Positions 33,843-41,669 of a stretch of 64,000 nt of DNA are shown one piece after another (the stretch's first letter is position 1; every line of letters begins with the position of its first letter). The stretch spans positions 62,001 to 126,000 of the forward strand of contig NZ_JACHXD010000016.1 of the NCBI RefSeq assembly GCF_014191875.1. The letters are read 5' to 3'. Below the pieces are notes generated by a model. The model saw only the letters and a list, made by a program, of their open reading frames with translations. It had not been told where the DNA came from and did not search any database. The stretch is from Pseudoduganella violacea (GTDB lineage: Bacteria > Pseudomonadota > Gammaproteobacteria > Burkholderiales > Burkholderiaceae_D). The position numbers were made by a program, and so were the translations under genes.

Positions 33843-35714
33843 ATGAAAGGCGGGTACAATGCTGCCTTTCTCCGATTTCTTCAGATTCCAGTGCTAAGCC
33901 GCCAACTCTATACCCGTCTGATTCATGAGTTCCTTCGCTATGGCGGAGTTATGGCCGGTACCTTGCTGGCCGTGGCCCTGGCCGCGTTGACCGATGTGCT
34001 GCTGATCGCGCAATTGCGCAATGTGGTCGACGCCATGCAGCCGAACGTGCAGTCCGGCGCGGTCGCCGGCGCCAGCGGCGTGCTGGTGACGGTGCAAGGC
34101 TGGGTCAACCGCCTGACGCCGGCAGACCCGGCGACGGCCGCGCTGTGGGCGATTCCCTTGTTGATCGTTTTCCTCGCCTTCATGCGCATGGTGAGCAGCT
34201 TCACGGCCGAATATGGTTCCTCTTGGCTGAGCAACCGGGTGCAGGCCAATTTGCGCGAACAGATGTTCTCGCGCATCCTGCGTCTGCCCAACCGCTACTT
34301 CGACCAATCCTCCACCGGCACCACGCTCTCCCGCGTGGCGTATGACGCCAGCCTGGTGTCGCAGGCCGGCCTGAATGTGCTGAACGTGGCGGTGCGTGAC
34401 TCGGTGGCAACGGTGGGCTATCTGATTTCCCTCTTTATCATCGATTGGCAGCTGGCCGTGTTCTGTCTGGGCCTGCTGCCGCTGGTGGCTGTGATCGTGA
34501 TCTTCGCCGGCCGCCGCATGCGCAATCTGAGCGAAAGCGCCCAGCATGCGATGGGCGAGCTGACCCGCGTGCTCGATGAAAGCATCGGCGGCCAGCGCGT
34601 GGTGAAAATCTTCGGCGGCCAGCGCTATGAGCAGGAACGCTTCGATGAGGTGGTGAAGCTGAACCGCCAGCTCGCCGTCAAGCACTCGGCCACTTCCGCC
34701 GCCAACTCCGGCCTGATCATGATGCTGGTCGGGATCACCCTGTCGGCCGTGATTTACTTCGCCCTGCTGCGCGCGCGCGGCGGCGCGCTGTCGCCCGGCG
34801 ATTTCGTCGCCTTCATGGGCGCGCTGATGGCGATGCAGTCGCCGATCAAGAACCTGACCAAGATCAACGAGCCGCTGCAGCGTGGCCTGGCTGCCGCCAA
34901 ATCGGTGTTCGGCCTGATCGACGCGCCAATCGAACCGGATACCGGCAAGCGCAGCCTGGCACGCGCCGAAGGCCGCATCGCGCTGCAAGACGTTGGCTTC
35001 CGCTACAACGAGGAAGACCCGGATGCGGCGCCTGCGCTGCGCGGCGTTTCGCTCGACATCGCCGCCGGTGAGACCGTGGCCCTGGTGGGCGGTTCCGGCA
35101 GCGGCAAGACGACGCTGGCCAGTCTGCTGCCGCGCTTCTACGATGTCGGCAGCGGCAAGATTCTGCTCGACGGCGTCGACCTGCGCGAATACCTCCTGTC
35201 CGACCTGCGCCAGCAGATTGCGCTGGTCAGCCAGGACGTGGTGCTGTTCAACGATACGCTGGCCAACAATATCGCCTATGGCGACCCGGCTCCGGACCCG
35301 GCGCGCGTCGAAGCGGCGGCCAAGGCGGCGTATGCGCACGAATTCATCATGCGCCAGCCGCAGGGCTACCAGACCGAAGTCGGCGAAAACGGCTTGCGCC
35401 TGTCGGGCGGCCAGCGCCAGCGCATGGCGATTGCCCGCGCGCTGTACAAGGATGCGCCGATCCTGATCCTGGACGAAGCCACCAGTGCGCTCGATACCGA
35501 ATCCGAACGCCAGGTGCAGGCCGCGCTGGAGCGCCTGATGAAGGGCCGCACCACGGTGGTGATCGCGCACCGCCTCTCGACCATCGAGAACGCCGACCGC
35601 ATCGTCGTCATGAACGCCGGCAGTATCGCCGAAATCGGCAGCCACGAGGCGCTGCTGGAACAAGGCGGCATCTATGCGCGGCTCTACATGACGCAGAAGC
35701 AGTTGAGCGCATAA
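33843..35714 (+). CDS. msbA: MsbA-type lipid A/lipid ABC exporter (TMD-NBD half transporter)
   Basis: The protein has 623 residues from the ATG at 33843; a later start near residue 37 is possible. Six TM helices fill about 35-330. The nucleotide-binding domain has Walker A GGSGSGKTT (416-424), Q-loop LVSQDVVLFNDTLANNI, signature LSGGQRQRMAIARAL (520-534), Walker B ILILDEATSALD (540-551) and H-loop IAHRLST with H576. In the family it flips lipid A-core across the inner membrane. No kdtA, lpxK or waa genes flank it here, so the export substrate is inferred from sequence only. Confidence 0.88.
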   Translation: MKGGYNAAFLRFLQIPVLSRQLYTRLIHEFLRYGGVMAGTLLAVALAALTDVLLIAQLRNVVDAMQPNVQSGAVAGASGVLVTVQGWVNRLTPADPATAALWAIPLLIVFLAFMRMVSSFTAEYGSSWLSNRVQANLREQMFSRILRLPNRYFDQSSTGTTLSRVAYDASLVSQAGLNVLNVAVRDSVATVGYLISLFIIDWQLAVFCLGLLPLVAVIVIFAGRRMRNLSESAQHAMGELTRVLDESIGGQRVVKIFGGQRYEQERFDEVVKLNRQLAVKHSATSAANSGLIMMLVGITLSAVIYFALLRARGGALSPGDFVAFMGALMAMQSPIKNLTKINEPLQRGLAAAKSVFGLIDAPIEPDTGKRSLARAEGRIALQDVGFRYNEEDPDAAPALRGVSLDIAAGETVALVGGSGSGKTTLASLLPRFYDVGSGKILLDGVDLREYLLSDLRQQIALVSQDVVLFNDTLANNIAYGDPAPDPARVEAAAKAAYAHEFIMRQPQGYQTEVGENGLRLSGGQRQRMAIARALYKDAPILILDEATSALDTESERQVQAALERLMKGRTTVVIAHRLSTIENADRIVVMNAGSIAEIGSHEALLEQGGIYARLYMTQKQLSA

Positions 35715-35843
35715 ACCAACAGTTTGGATGTGCGGCATGGGCAGCCGCGAGCGCTTTTGCTAAAGTGTGCAAACGCCAACGCGGGATGGTAGCGAAGTGG
35801 ATGCAAGCCGCTGCCATCATCCAACAACCGAACGGAGATGCCC

Positions 35844-36602
35844 ATGAAGCCACTGTCAATCGTCGGCGCCCTGCTTTGCGCCGCCGCGCTGCTCCCATCC
35901 CACGCCTTCGCTGCCGATAAAGGGCAAGGCCACTCCTGGGCCTATGAAGGCAAGCAAGGGCCGAAACACTGGTCCGAGCTGAATGACGACTACAAGACTT
36001 GCAAGCTGGGGCACCACCAATCGCCCATCGACATCCGCAAGACCAGCAAGGCCGAACTGCCCAAGATCGAATTCGACTACAAGCCCGCGACCCCGCGCAT
36101 TCTCGACAACGGCCACACCGTGCAGGTGAACTTCGGCGCCGGCAGCGGCATCACCCTTGACGGCAAGCGTTACGAGCTGCTGCAATTCCACTTCCACAAC
36201 CCGAGCGAAGAGAGCATCAACGGCAAGCGCTATGGCATGGTCGCCCACCTCGTGCACAAAAGTGCCGACAACAAGCTGGCCGTGGTCGCGGTGCTGTTCA
36301 AGAACGGCAAGGAAAACCCGCTGATCAAAACGCTGTGGAGTCAGATCCCATCCGAAAAGAACAAGGAAGTCGAATTGACGAGCGACTTCGACCTCAAATC
36401 CCTGCTGCCCGAACAGCAAGGCTATTACAACTTCGCCGGCTCCCTGACCACGCCCCCCTGCAGCGAAGAAGTCAACTGGCTGGTACTCAAGCAGCCAGTG
36501 GAAATCTCCAGCCAGCAGCTGACGCAATTCAGCAAGATCTACCCCCACAACGCCCGCCCGCTGCAAGCCCTCAACGGCCGCGTCGTCAAGGAAAGTATGT
36601 AG
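35844..36602 (+). CDS. Alpha-class carbonic anhydrase, periplasmic
   Basis: I chose ATG 35844, with GGAG 6 bases upstream; ATG 35838 directly touches the GGAG. The 252-residue protein has a signal peptide ending HAFAADKG. Alpha-CA landmarks are QSPIDI (59-64), zinc ligands H116, H118 (QFHFHNPSEES) and H135 (MVAHLVHK), and SLTTPPCSEEVNW (200-212). C53 and C206 form the expected disulfide. It interconverts CO2 and bicarbonate in the periplasm. It is monocistronic. Confidence 0.95.
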   Translation: MKPLSIVGALLCAAALLPSHAFAADKGQGHSWAYEGKQGPKHWSELNDDYKTCKLGHHQSPIDIRKTSKAELPKIEFDYKPATPRILDNGHTVQVNFGAGSGITLDGKRYELLQFHFHNPSEESINGKRYGMVAHLVHKSADNKLAVVAVLFKNGKENPLIKTLWSQIPSEKNKEVELTSDFDLKSLLPEQQGYYNFAGSLTTPPCSEEVNWLVLKQPVEISSQQLTQFSKIYPHNARPLQALNGRVVKESM

Positions 36603-36621
36603 CCCTTTGATCTTCCTCAAC

Positions 36622-36720
36622 AAATGTCCACCCTGGTGTCAGGCACCAAGGTAGGACATTTACTGATCTAGATCAAAGAATGTCCGACTCTGGTGCCTGA
36701 CACCAGGGTGGGACATTTTT
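36622..36720. repeat. REP-like inverted pair
   Basis: Two roughly 40-bp units lie head-to-head: 36622-36661 and 36679-36720. Each is itself a hairpin (AATGTCC at one end, GGACATT at the other, TGGTG-TCAGG-CACCA in the middle). The second is the near-exact reverse complement of the first. GATCAAAG recurs at 36672-36679 and 36728-36735 and, inverted, at 36605-36612. This is the BIME arrangement of REP elements and sits in the gap between convergent genes, where it may also act as a terminator. Confidence 0.7.
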
Positions 36721-36746
36721 TGATTTGGATCAAAGGTGGGCGCGCG

Positions 36747-37547
36747 TTAGCGCTTGAGAGCGCGGGTGGCGAGGAAGGTGGGCATGTAGTTGTCGACCAG
36801 GAAGCGGGGATGGGCGGCGGCGTCTTCGTAGAAATCCGTGAGGAGGAAGCCGGCGGCGAGTTGGCCGCCCAGTAGATCGCTTAGGGTGTGGCCGAAGACC
36901 ATCGCTTCGCCGCGCTCGCGCTTGGCTGCCAGTTGGGCGGCATCCAGGTCGTTCACGTCGGAGTAGGGCAGGCGGTAGCGCGGACGGATCAGCCCTTGTC
37001 CGGCATACGCCGGGTCGCGGTCGCCGATGAAGACAACAGGGTTGTAGAAGCTGGCGAGCAGGGCGCCGCCGCTTTTCAGCACGCGCGCGCATTCTTGCCA
37101 CACGGGGCGCACGTCTGGCACGTACAGGTTGGAGATGGGGTGGAATACGATGTCGAACGAGGCGTCGGCGAAGGCGCGTAGATCACGCATATCGCCTTGC
37201 ACCGTTTGCAGTTCCAGTCCATCGCGCTGGGCCACCATGCGATCCTGTTCGAGCTGGCGGTCGGAGATGTCGTAGACGCTGACGTGGGCGCCAGCCGCGG
37301 CCAGCACCGGCGCTTGCTGCCCACCGGCGGAGGCGAGGCAGAGTATGTGCTTGCCTTTTACTTCGCCCAGCCATGCGGATGGCAGCGGCTGCGGCGTCAA
37401 ATGCACCTGCCAGTTGCCGGCTTTGGCGGCGGTGATGGTTTCCCTGCTGACGGGACGCGACCATTCGCGCTGTTCGGATGCCTGCTTGTCCCAGGAGGCG
37501 CGGTTGTGCGCCAGGACATCGATATTGTCGCCTTGTTGTTGCGGCAT
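36747..37547 (-). CDS. SAM-dependent methyltransferase (class I)
   Basis: The ATG at 37547 (MPQQQGDNIDVLAHNRASWD) follows AAGGAGGACTT. The 266-residue protein has the Rossmann motif I variant KHILCLASAGGQQAPVLAAAG, the acidic motif VSVYDISDRQLEQD, and motif III-IV FDIVFHPISNLYVPDVRPVW then ARVLKSGGALLASFYNP. This is the Methyltransf_11/25 pattern found in small-molecule methyltransferases. The NRASWDKQ N-terminus is typical of this subgroup. The substrate is unknown. Confidence 0.88.
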   Translation of the reverse strand: MPQQQGDNIDVLAHNRASWDKQASEQREWSRPVSRETITAAKAGNWQVHLTPQPLPSAWLGEVKGKHILCLASAGGQQAPVLAAAGAHVSVYDISDRQLEQDRMVAQRDGLELQTVQGDMRDLRAFADASFDIVFHPISNLYVPDVRPVWQECARVLKSGGALLASFYNPVVFIGDRDPAYAGQGLIRPRYRLPYSDVNDLDAAQLAAKRERGEAMVFGHTLSDLLGGQLAAGFLLTDFYEDAAAHPRFLVDNYMPTFLATRALKR

Positions 37548-37630
37548 AAGTCCTCCTTGTTCGGCGCCAGCTCTTGAATATGGCTGGCGGCAAGGCATTC
37601 TAATGCTTCAATCGATTTCCCGTCGGACCT

Positions 37631-38380
37631 TCAGAAGGAATACACCAGGGTCAGGGAAGTTTGCGTGTCGGTGCCTTTTTTATCGGCTGGAACGTTGGTA
37701 TCGTTACGGGCGCTGAAGGCGGCCTTCATCTGCATGGTGCCGTTGATCTTGGTGCTGAGCGCCGTCTCGGCCACCGAGTGGGTGTTCGAGGTGCCGCGCT
37801 CCACGCTGAGCGTCTGGGTGAACAGGGCGGTCTGGCTCAACTGCCAGCGCATGGCGGCCGCGCCACGGATGGTCAGGCCGTTTTCCTTGTCGCCGTTGGC
37901 GCGGGTGCCGCTGAAGTAGCCCGGACCCATTTCCACGTCGATGGTCTTGTCGCGCGACTTGTACCAGCGCGAGGCGTGACCGACGGCGATGGTGGTGTAT
38001 TTGGTATAGGCGCCGAATTTGTCGTCGACGTGGGAGCCGAGCACGAACAGCTTTTTGCCGTCGCCAATCAGCTTGTACGCGGCCTTGGCGGAGGCGGCGA
38101 AACGTTCGGCCGAGCGCTCCTTGACCTTGCTGCCGTCTTCCTGCTCGTTCTTGTCTTCCTTGAAGTAGCCGCTGAAGATGTATTCGTTGCTCCAGTTTTC
38201 GAGCTCCTGGCGCGCGTCGATCTTGCCGGTGACGGAGGTGCCGGCGGTGTTGCCGGTGGTGGTGATGGCGCCCAGTTCGGCGGAAACGCTCCAGTCGCGT
38301 TCCGGAAGTTCTTCGTCGGCGGCAAAAGCTGCGCCGTGCGCCATGGCGAATGCCAAGGCGAGAGTGGTAATCGATTTCAT
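37631..38380 (-). CDS. DUF481 (YdiY-family) outer-membrane protein
   Basis: The ATG at 38380 (MKSITTLALAFAMAHGAAFA) gives 249 residues. A signal peptide (cleaved near AFAADEE) is followed by a beta-barrel pattern: WSVSAELGAITTTGNT, SNEYIFSGYFKEDKNE, ERFAASAKAAYKLI, and a terminal SLTLVYSF with aromatic C-terminus. DUF481 members are salt- or stress-related outer-membrane proteins of unclear function. It is monocistronic, with an AT-rich promoter region at 38381-38510. Confidence 0.88.
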   Translation of the reverse strand: MKSITTLALAFAMAHGAAFAADEELPERDWSVSAELGAITTTGNTAGTSVTGKIDARQELENWSNEYIFSGYFKEDKNEQEDGSKVKERSAERFAASAKAAYKLIGDGKKLFVLGSHVDDKFGAYTKYTTIAVGHASRWYKSRDKTIDVEMGPGYFSGTRANGDKENGLTIRGAAAMRWQLSQTALFTQTLSVERGTSNTHSVAETALSTKINGTMQMKAAFSARNDTNVPADKKGTDTQTSLTLVYSF

Positions 38381-38510
38381 GTGCTTATTGGCGGCCTTGC
38401 AGGCTTGGAGCGGCCGCTTTTGATACAAAAGGGAGCTGGCATTGTACCCCAATGTCAAGTTTGACGTTGCTACGATACTACGATTTAACAAAGGCTTAAG
38501 TAAAAATCCC

Positions 38511-39392
38511 TCAGAGCGCGCGGCGCAGACGCTTCCACAGGCCGCTCAGCGCCCTGACTTGATGCCGGCTGTCGGCTTGCAGATAGCCACGCACATAGGC
38601 GGTGGCGGTATGCAGGCCCGGATGGCTGGCCGCTTCATGCTCCAGCAGGGCGTGGGCCACGCTGGCATCGTTGATGGCGCCCAGCGCATCCTGAAATGCG
38701 GCCAGCGTATCGATGCGGCGGCTGGCCTGCCTTTGCGGATACAGGCTGGCGAAGAATTCCAGCGTATAGCGCAGACGTTTGGCGGCGATGCGCGAGCGGT
38801 GCAGGCGGCGCTGGCCGGCCTGGGACAGATGCTGCGCACGGCGCCGCAGGCGTTTGCCGGCGGAGTCCAGCAAGGCCGTGGCGAAGTGTTTGAGCCGGGC
38901 ATTCGGCTGCGGCAAACCCTGCGGCGTTTGCGCGGCCCAGGCATGCAGGGCGTCGAGCAGGGAACGGCAGCGCGGCGAGGCCACCGCTTGCGCAGCGCTT
39001 GCGTTGTGGCGCCGCGCCGCCTCCTGGGCCAGCTGCAGCAGGGCCGCAAGGCCCAGATGGGCGGGCGCGCTGGCCGCGATGCGTGGCAGGGTGCTGTTGG
39101 CCAGCACTTCCCAGTCGCGCGCCGGCGCGAGCGCCGCATCCAGCCATTTCACTTCGAGACGCAGTGCTTCCGGCAGCGGACGCACTCCACGGAACAGGTG
39201 CAGCGCGGCATTCAAGCGGCGCAGGCCAATGCGCATCTGGTGCAGAAATTCGGTATCGGCTTGGGCCGCGACGCCTGGGGCATTGGCTTCGATATGGCGC
39301 AGGCACTCGGCAACGACGGCGGTATGGGCCTGCAGAATGCTCATGTCCTTGCGCAGGACAATCGGCTTGGCGGTGACGGGAGTGGCGCTCAT
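38511..39392 (-). CDS. CHAD-domain protein
   Basis: The 293-residue alpha-helical protein has conserved histidines and many basic residues: TEFLHQMRIGLRRLNAALHL (about 47-66) and QRRLHRSRIAAKRLRYTLEF (about 193-212). This is the CHAD polyphosphate-binding signature. There is no N-terminal CYTH triphosphatase domain and none next door. It may associate with polyphosphate granules. It is followed upstream by an lrp-like gene, with 69 bp between them. Confidence 0.9.
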   Translation of the reverse strand: MSATPVTAKPIVLRKDMSILQAHTAVVAECLRHIEANAPGVAAQADTEFLHQMRIGLRRLNAALHLFRGVRPLPEALRLEVKWLDAALAPARDWEVLANSTLPRIAASAPAHLGLAALLQLAQEAARRHNASAAQAVASPRCRSLLDALHAWAAQTPQGLPQPNARLKHFATALLDSAGKRLRRRAQHLSQAGQRRLHRSRIAAKRLRYTLEFFASLYPQRQASRRIDTLAAFQDALGAINDASVAHALLEHEAASHPGLHTATAYVRGYLQADSRHQVRALSGLWKRLRRAL

Positions 39393-39461
39393 CGAGAAGT
39401 CCGCGCGGCGGCTGCGGGCGGCAAATGCGTTTGCTGGAGACGCATTTTGCCACGGACTGGC

Positions 39462-39923
39462 TTAAGGTTCCACCGAGTGCGCGCGTTTCAGGCAGCGCAG
39501 CACGAAGGTCGAGCGGCTGTGGCGGATGCCGGGCATCTTATACAGTTTGCGGCGCAGGAATTCCTCGTAGCCCGCCGTGCCGGCCACCGCCACCTTGATC
39601 AGGTAATCGTAATCGCCGGTGAGCAGATAGGCTTCCATTACCTCGGGCAGCTCGGCCAAGGCCAAGCCGAATTTTTCCAACATGTCGTCGTCGTGGCGTT
39701 CCAGAGTGACCTCGATGATCACGGTGTCGGGCAGGCCCAGCGCCTGCTGGTTGAGCAGGGCCGTGTAGCCTTCGATGACGCCATTGTCTTCCAGTGCGCG
39801 TACGCGGTTCCAGCAGGGCGTGGTGGAGAGGCCGATCTGCTCCGCCAACTTGGTATTGCTCAGGCGTCCGTCGCGGCGCAGGGCGCGCAGGATGCGGCGG
39901 TCGGTTTCATCCAGTTGTTCCAT
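39462..39923 (-). CDS. Lrp/AsnC-family transcriptional regulator
   Basis: The 153-residue protein begins MEQLDETDRRILRALRRDGR. The HTH (about 20-55) has SNTKLAEQIGLSTTPCWNRV, and the RAM domain (about 70-145) has VIIEVTLERHDDDMLEKF, AYLLTGDYDYLIKV and MPGIRHSRSTFVL. It should bind DNA as an octamer or higher oligomer and respond to amino acids. It is divergent from the small ACT-like gene over a double GAATATTC site. Confidence 0.93.
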   Translation of the reverse strand: MEQLDETDRRILRALRRDGRLSNTKLAEQIGLSTTPCWNRVRALEDNGVIEGYTALLNQQALGLPDTVIIEVTLERHDDDMLEKFGLALAELPEVMEAYLLTGDYDYLIKVAVAGTAGYEEFLRRKLYKMPGIRHSRSTFVLRCLKRAHSVEP

Positions 39924-39952
39924 GTTTTTTTCGATTCGAAGATTATTCTGGT

Positions 39953-39981
39953 GAATATTCTATATTAAAAAGAAGAATATT
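39953..39981. promoter_or_regulatory. Double GAATATTC site, probable Lrp operator
   Basis: The octamer GAATATTC occurs at 39953-39960 and again at 39974-39981. It is a self-palindrome, and the copies are 21 bp apart, about two helical turns, with an A/T-only centre. It sits in an AT-rich stretch upstream of both the lrp-like gene and the ACT-like gene, as expected for Lrp-family sites. Confidence 0.65.
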
Positions 39982-40049
39982 CTAAAAATCGAATGAAATT
40001 GGATAATCTTTGGATGCCTATTCCCGCGCGGGGCAGTTAAAGTTACCGT

Positions 40050-40328
40050 ATGAATGAGCTAGTCCAAACCCCACAAAAGACCTTCCGCCTGCGGGTGGAA
40101 GCCCATACCGCCACCGACTCGCTGGAATCGGCGCTGGCGATTATCCGGCGTGGCGGCATCGAGCTGCGCGGCGTGCGCATGGAAGCCGGCCTGCACGGCA
40201 TGGAAGTGCAACTGCGCGTGGCAGCCGAGGAGGAAGAGGCGCTGACGCTGTGCCGCATGCGCCTCTGTAATGTGATCGGGATTCTCAAAATCCGCGAAAC
40301 GCCGCGCCCCGCGCCAGCCTTGCAGTAA
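40050..40328 (+). CDS. Small ACT-domain-like protein
   Basis: The 92-residue protein has FRLRVEAHTATDSLESALA, IIRRGGIELRGVRMEAG and MEVQLRVAAEEEEALTLCRM, a beta-alpha-beta-beta-alpha-beta order like an ACT or IlvM-type domain. Stand-alone ACT proteins often bind an amino acid and regulate an enzyme. Its position opposite an Lrp regulator fits amino-acid sensing. No biosynthetic enzyme is adjacent. The ThDP enzyme at 3346-5271 lacks a small subunit, but no link is shown. Confidence 0.65.
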   Translation: MNELVQTPQKTFRLRVEAHTATDSLESALAIIRRGGIELRGVRMEAGLHGMEVQLRVAAEEEEALTLCRMRLCNVIGILKIRETPRPAPALQ

Positions 40329-40351
40329 GGCCGGCAGGGCGGGAAGCGGCC

Positions 40352-41656
40352 TTACATATAAGCGTATTTGAAAATGAAGACGCCCGCGATCAGCCACACG
40401 ATGAGTTTTACCTCGCGCGCGCGGCCCGTCAGCAGCTTGAGCGCCGCATAGGTGATGAAGCCGAAGGCGATGCCGTGGGCGATCGAGTAGGTGTAGGGGA
40501 TCAGCAGGGCGGTGATGCCGGCCGGGATGCTCTCGGTGGTTTCGTTCCAGTCCAGGTCCGACAGGTCGCGCAGCATCAGGCAGGCGACGAAGAGCAGGGC
40601 CGGCGCGGTGGCGTAGGGCGGCACCACGGCGGCGATCGGCGAGAAGAACAGGCAGGCCAGGAACATCAGCGCGATGACCACGGCGGTCAGGCCGGTGCGT
40701 CCGCCCGCTTGCACGCCGGCTGCGCTTTCCACATAGGCGGTGGTGCTGGAGGTGCCGAGCATGGAGCCGGCGACGATGGCGCAGCTGTCGGCCAGCAGCG
40801 CCTTGTTCAGGCGCTCCATCTTGCCGCTGACCAGCAGGCCGGCGCGGTTCGCCACGCCCATCAGGGTGCCGGTGGCATCGAACAGTTCAACCAGGAAGAA
40901 CACCAGCACCACATTGAACAGGCCCACGCCGATGGCGCCGGAGATGTCGAGTTTGAACAGGCTGGGCGCCAGCGATGGCGGCGCGGAGATCAGCCCTTGG
41001 AATTTGGTGTCGCCAAAGAAGAAGCTCAGCACCGTGACGGTGACGATGCCGATCAGGATGGCGCCGCGCACGCGCAGGCGGTCCAGCGTTACGATCAGCA
41101 GGAAGCCGCCGATGGCCATCAGGGCGGCAGGCTTGTGCAGGTCGCCCGCCGTCACCATGGTGGCCTTGTCGGCGGTGACGATGCCCGCGCTTTTCAGCGC
41201 AATCAATCCGAGGAATAGCCCCAGTCCGGCCGTGATGGCGGTGCGCAGCGAATGCGGGATGCCGTTCACGATCATCTCGCGCAGGCGGAAGACGCTGATC
41301 AGCACGAACAGGCAGCCCGAGATGAACACTGCGCCCAGCGCGACCTGCCACGGTATGCCCATGCCCAGCACCACGGCGTAGGCGAAGTAGGCGTTCAAGC
41401 CCATGCCCGGCGCCATGCCGATCGGGTAGTTGGCGTACAGCCCCATGATCAGGGTGCCCAGCGCGGCGGCCAGGCAGGTTGCGACGAAGACGGCGTCCCT
41501 CGGCACGCCCGCTTCAGACAGGATGGAGGGATTGACGAAGATGATGTACGCCATGGTGAGGAAGGTGGTCAGGCCTGCCACCACCTCGGTGCGCACATTG
41601 GTGCCGTTCTCCCGGAGTTTGAATAATTTTTCTGTAATGGACACGGTTGCCCCCAT
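40352..41656 (-). CDS. NCS2-family purine (adenine/hypoxanthine-guanine) permease, AzgA-like
   Basis: The 434-residue protein has about 13 hydrophobic segments. AzgA/PbuG landmarks are VRTEVVAGLTTFLTMAYIIF, NPSILSEAGVP, YPIGMAPGMGLNAYFAY, LVELFDATGTLMGVANRAG, GSMLGTSSTTAYVESAAGV and GGRTGLTAVVIA. It is a proton-coupled nucleobase importer of the inner membrane. It starts 13 bp after the end of the ABC-F gene on the same strand, but the promoter arrangement is not clear. Confidence 0.92.
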   Translation of the reverse strand: MGATVSITEKLFKLRENGTNVRTEVVAGLTTFLTMAYIIFVNPSILSEAGVPRDAVFVATCLAAALGTLIMGLYANYPIGMAPGMGLNAYFAYAVVLGMGIPWQVALGAVFISGCLFVLISVFRLREMIVNGIPHSLRTAITAGLGLFLGLIALKSAGIVTADKATMVTAGDLHKPAALMAIGGFLLIVTLDRLRVRGAILIGIVTVTVLSFFFGDTKFQGLISAPPSLAPSLFKLDISGAIGVGLFNVVLVFFLVELFDATGTLMGVANRAGLLVSGKMERLNKALLADSCAIVAGSMLGTSSTTAYVESAAGVQAGGRTGLTAVVIALMFLACLFFSPIAAVVPPYATAPALLFVACLMLRDLSDLDWNETTESIPAGITALLIPYTYSIAHGIAFGFITYAALKLLTGRAREVKLIVWLIAGVFIFKYAYM

Positions 41657-41669
41657 GTGTTGCGGTCGC

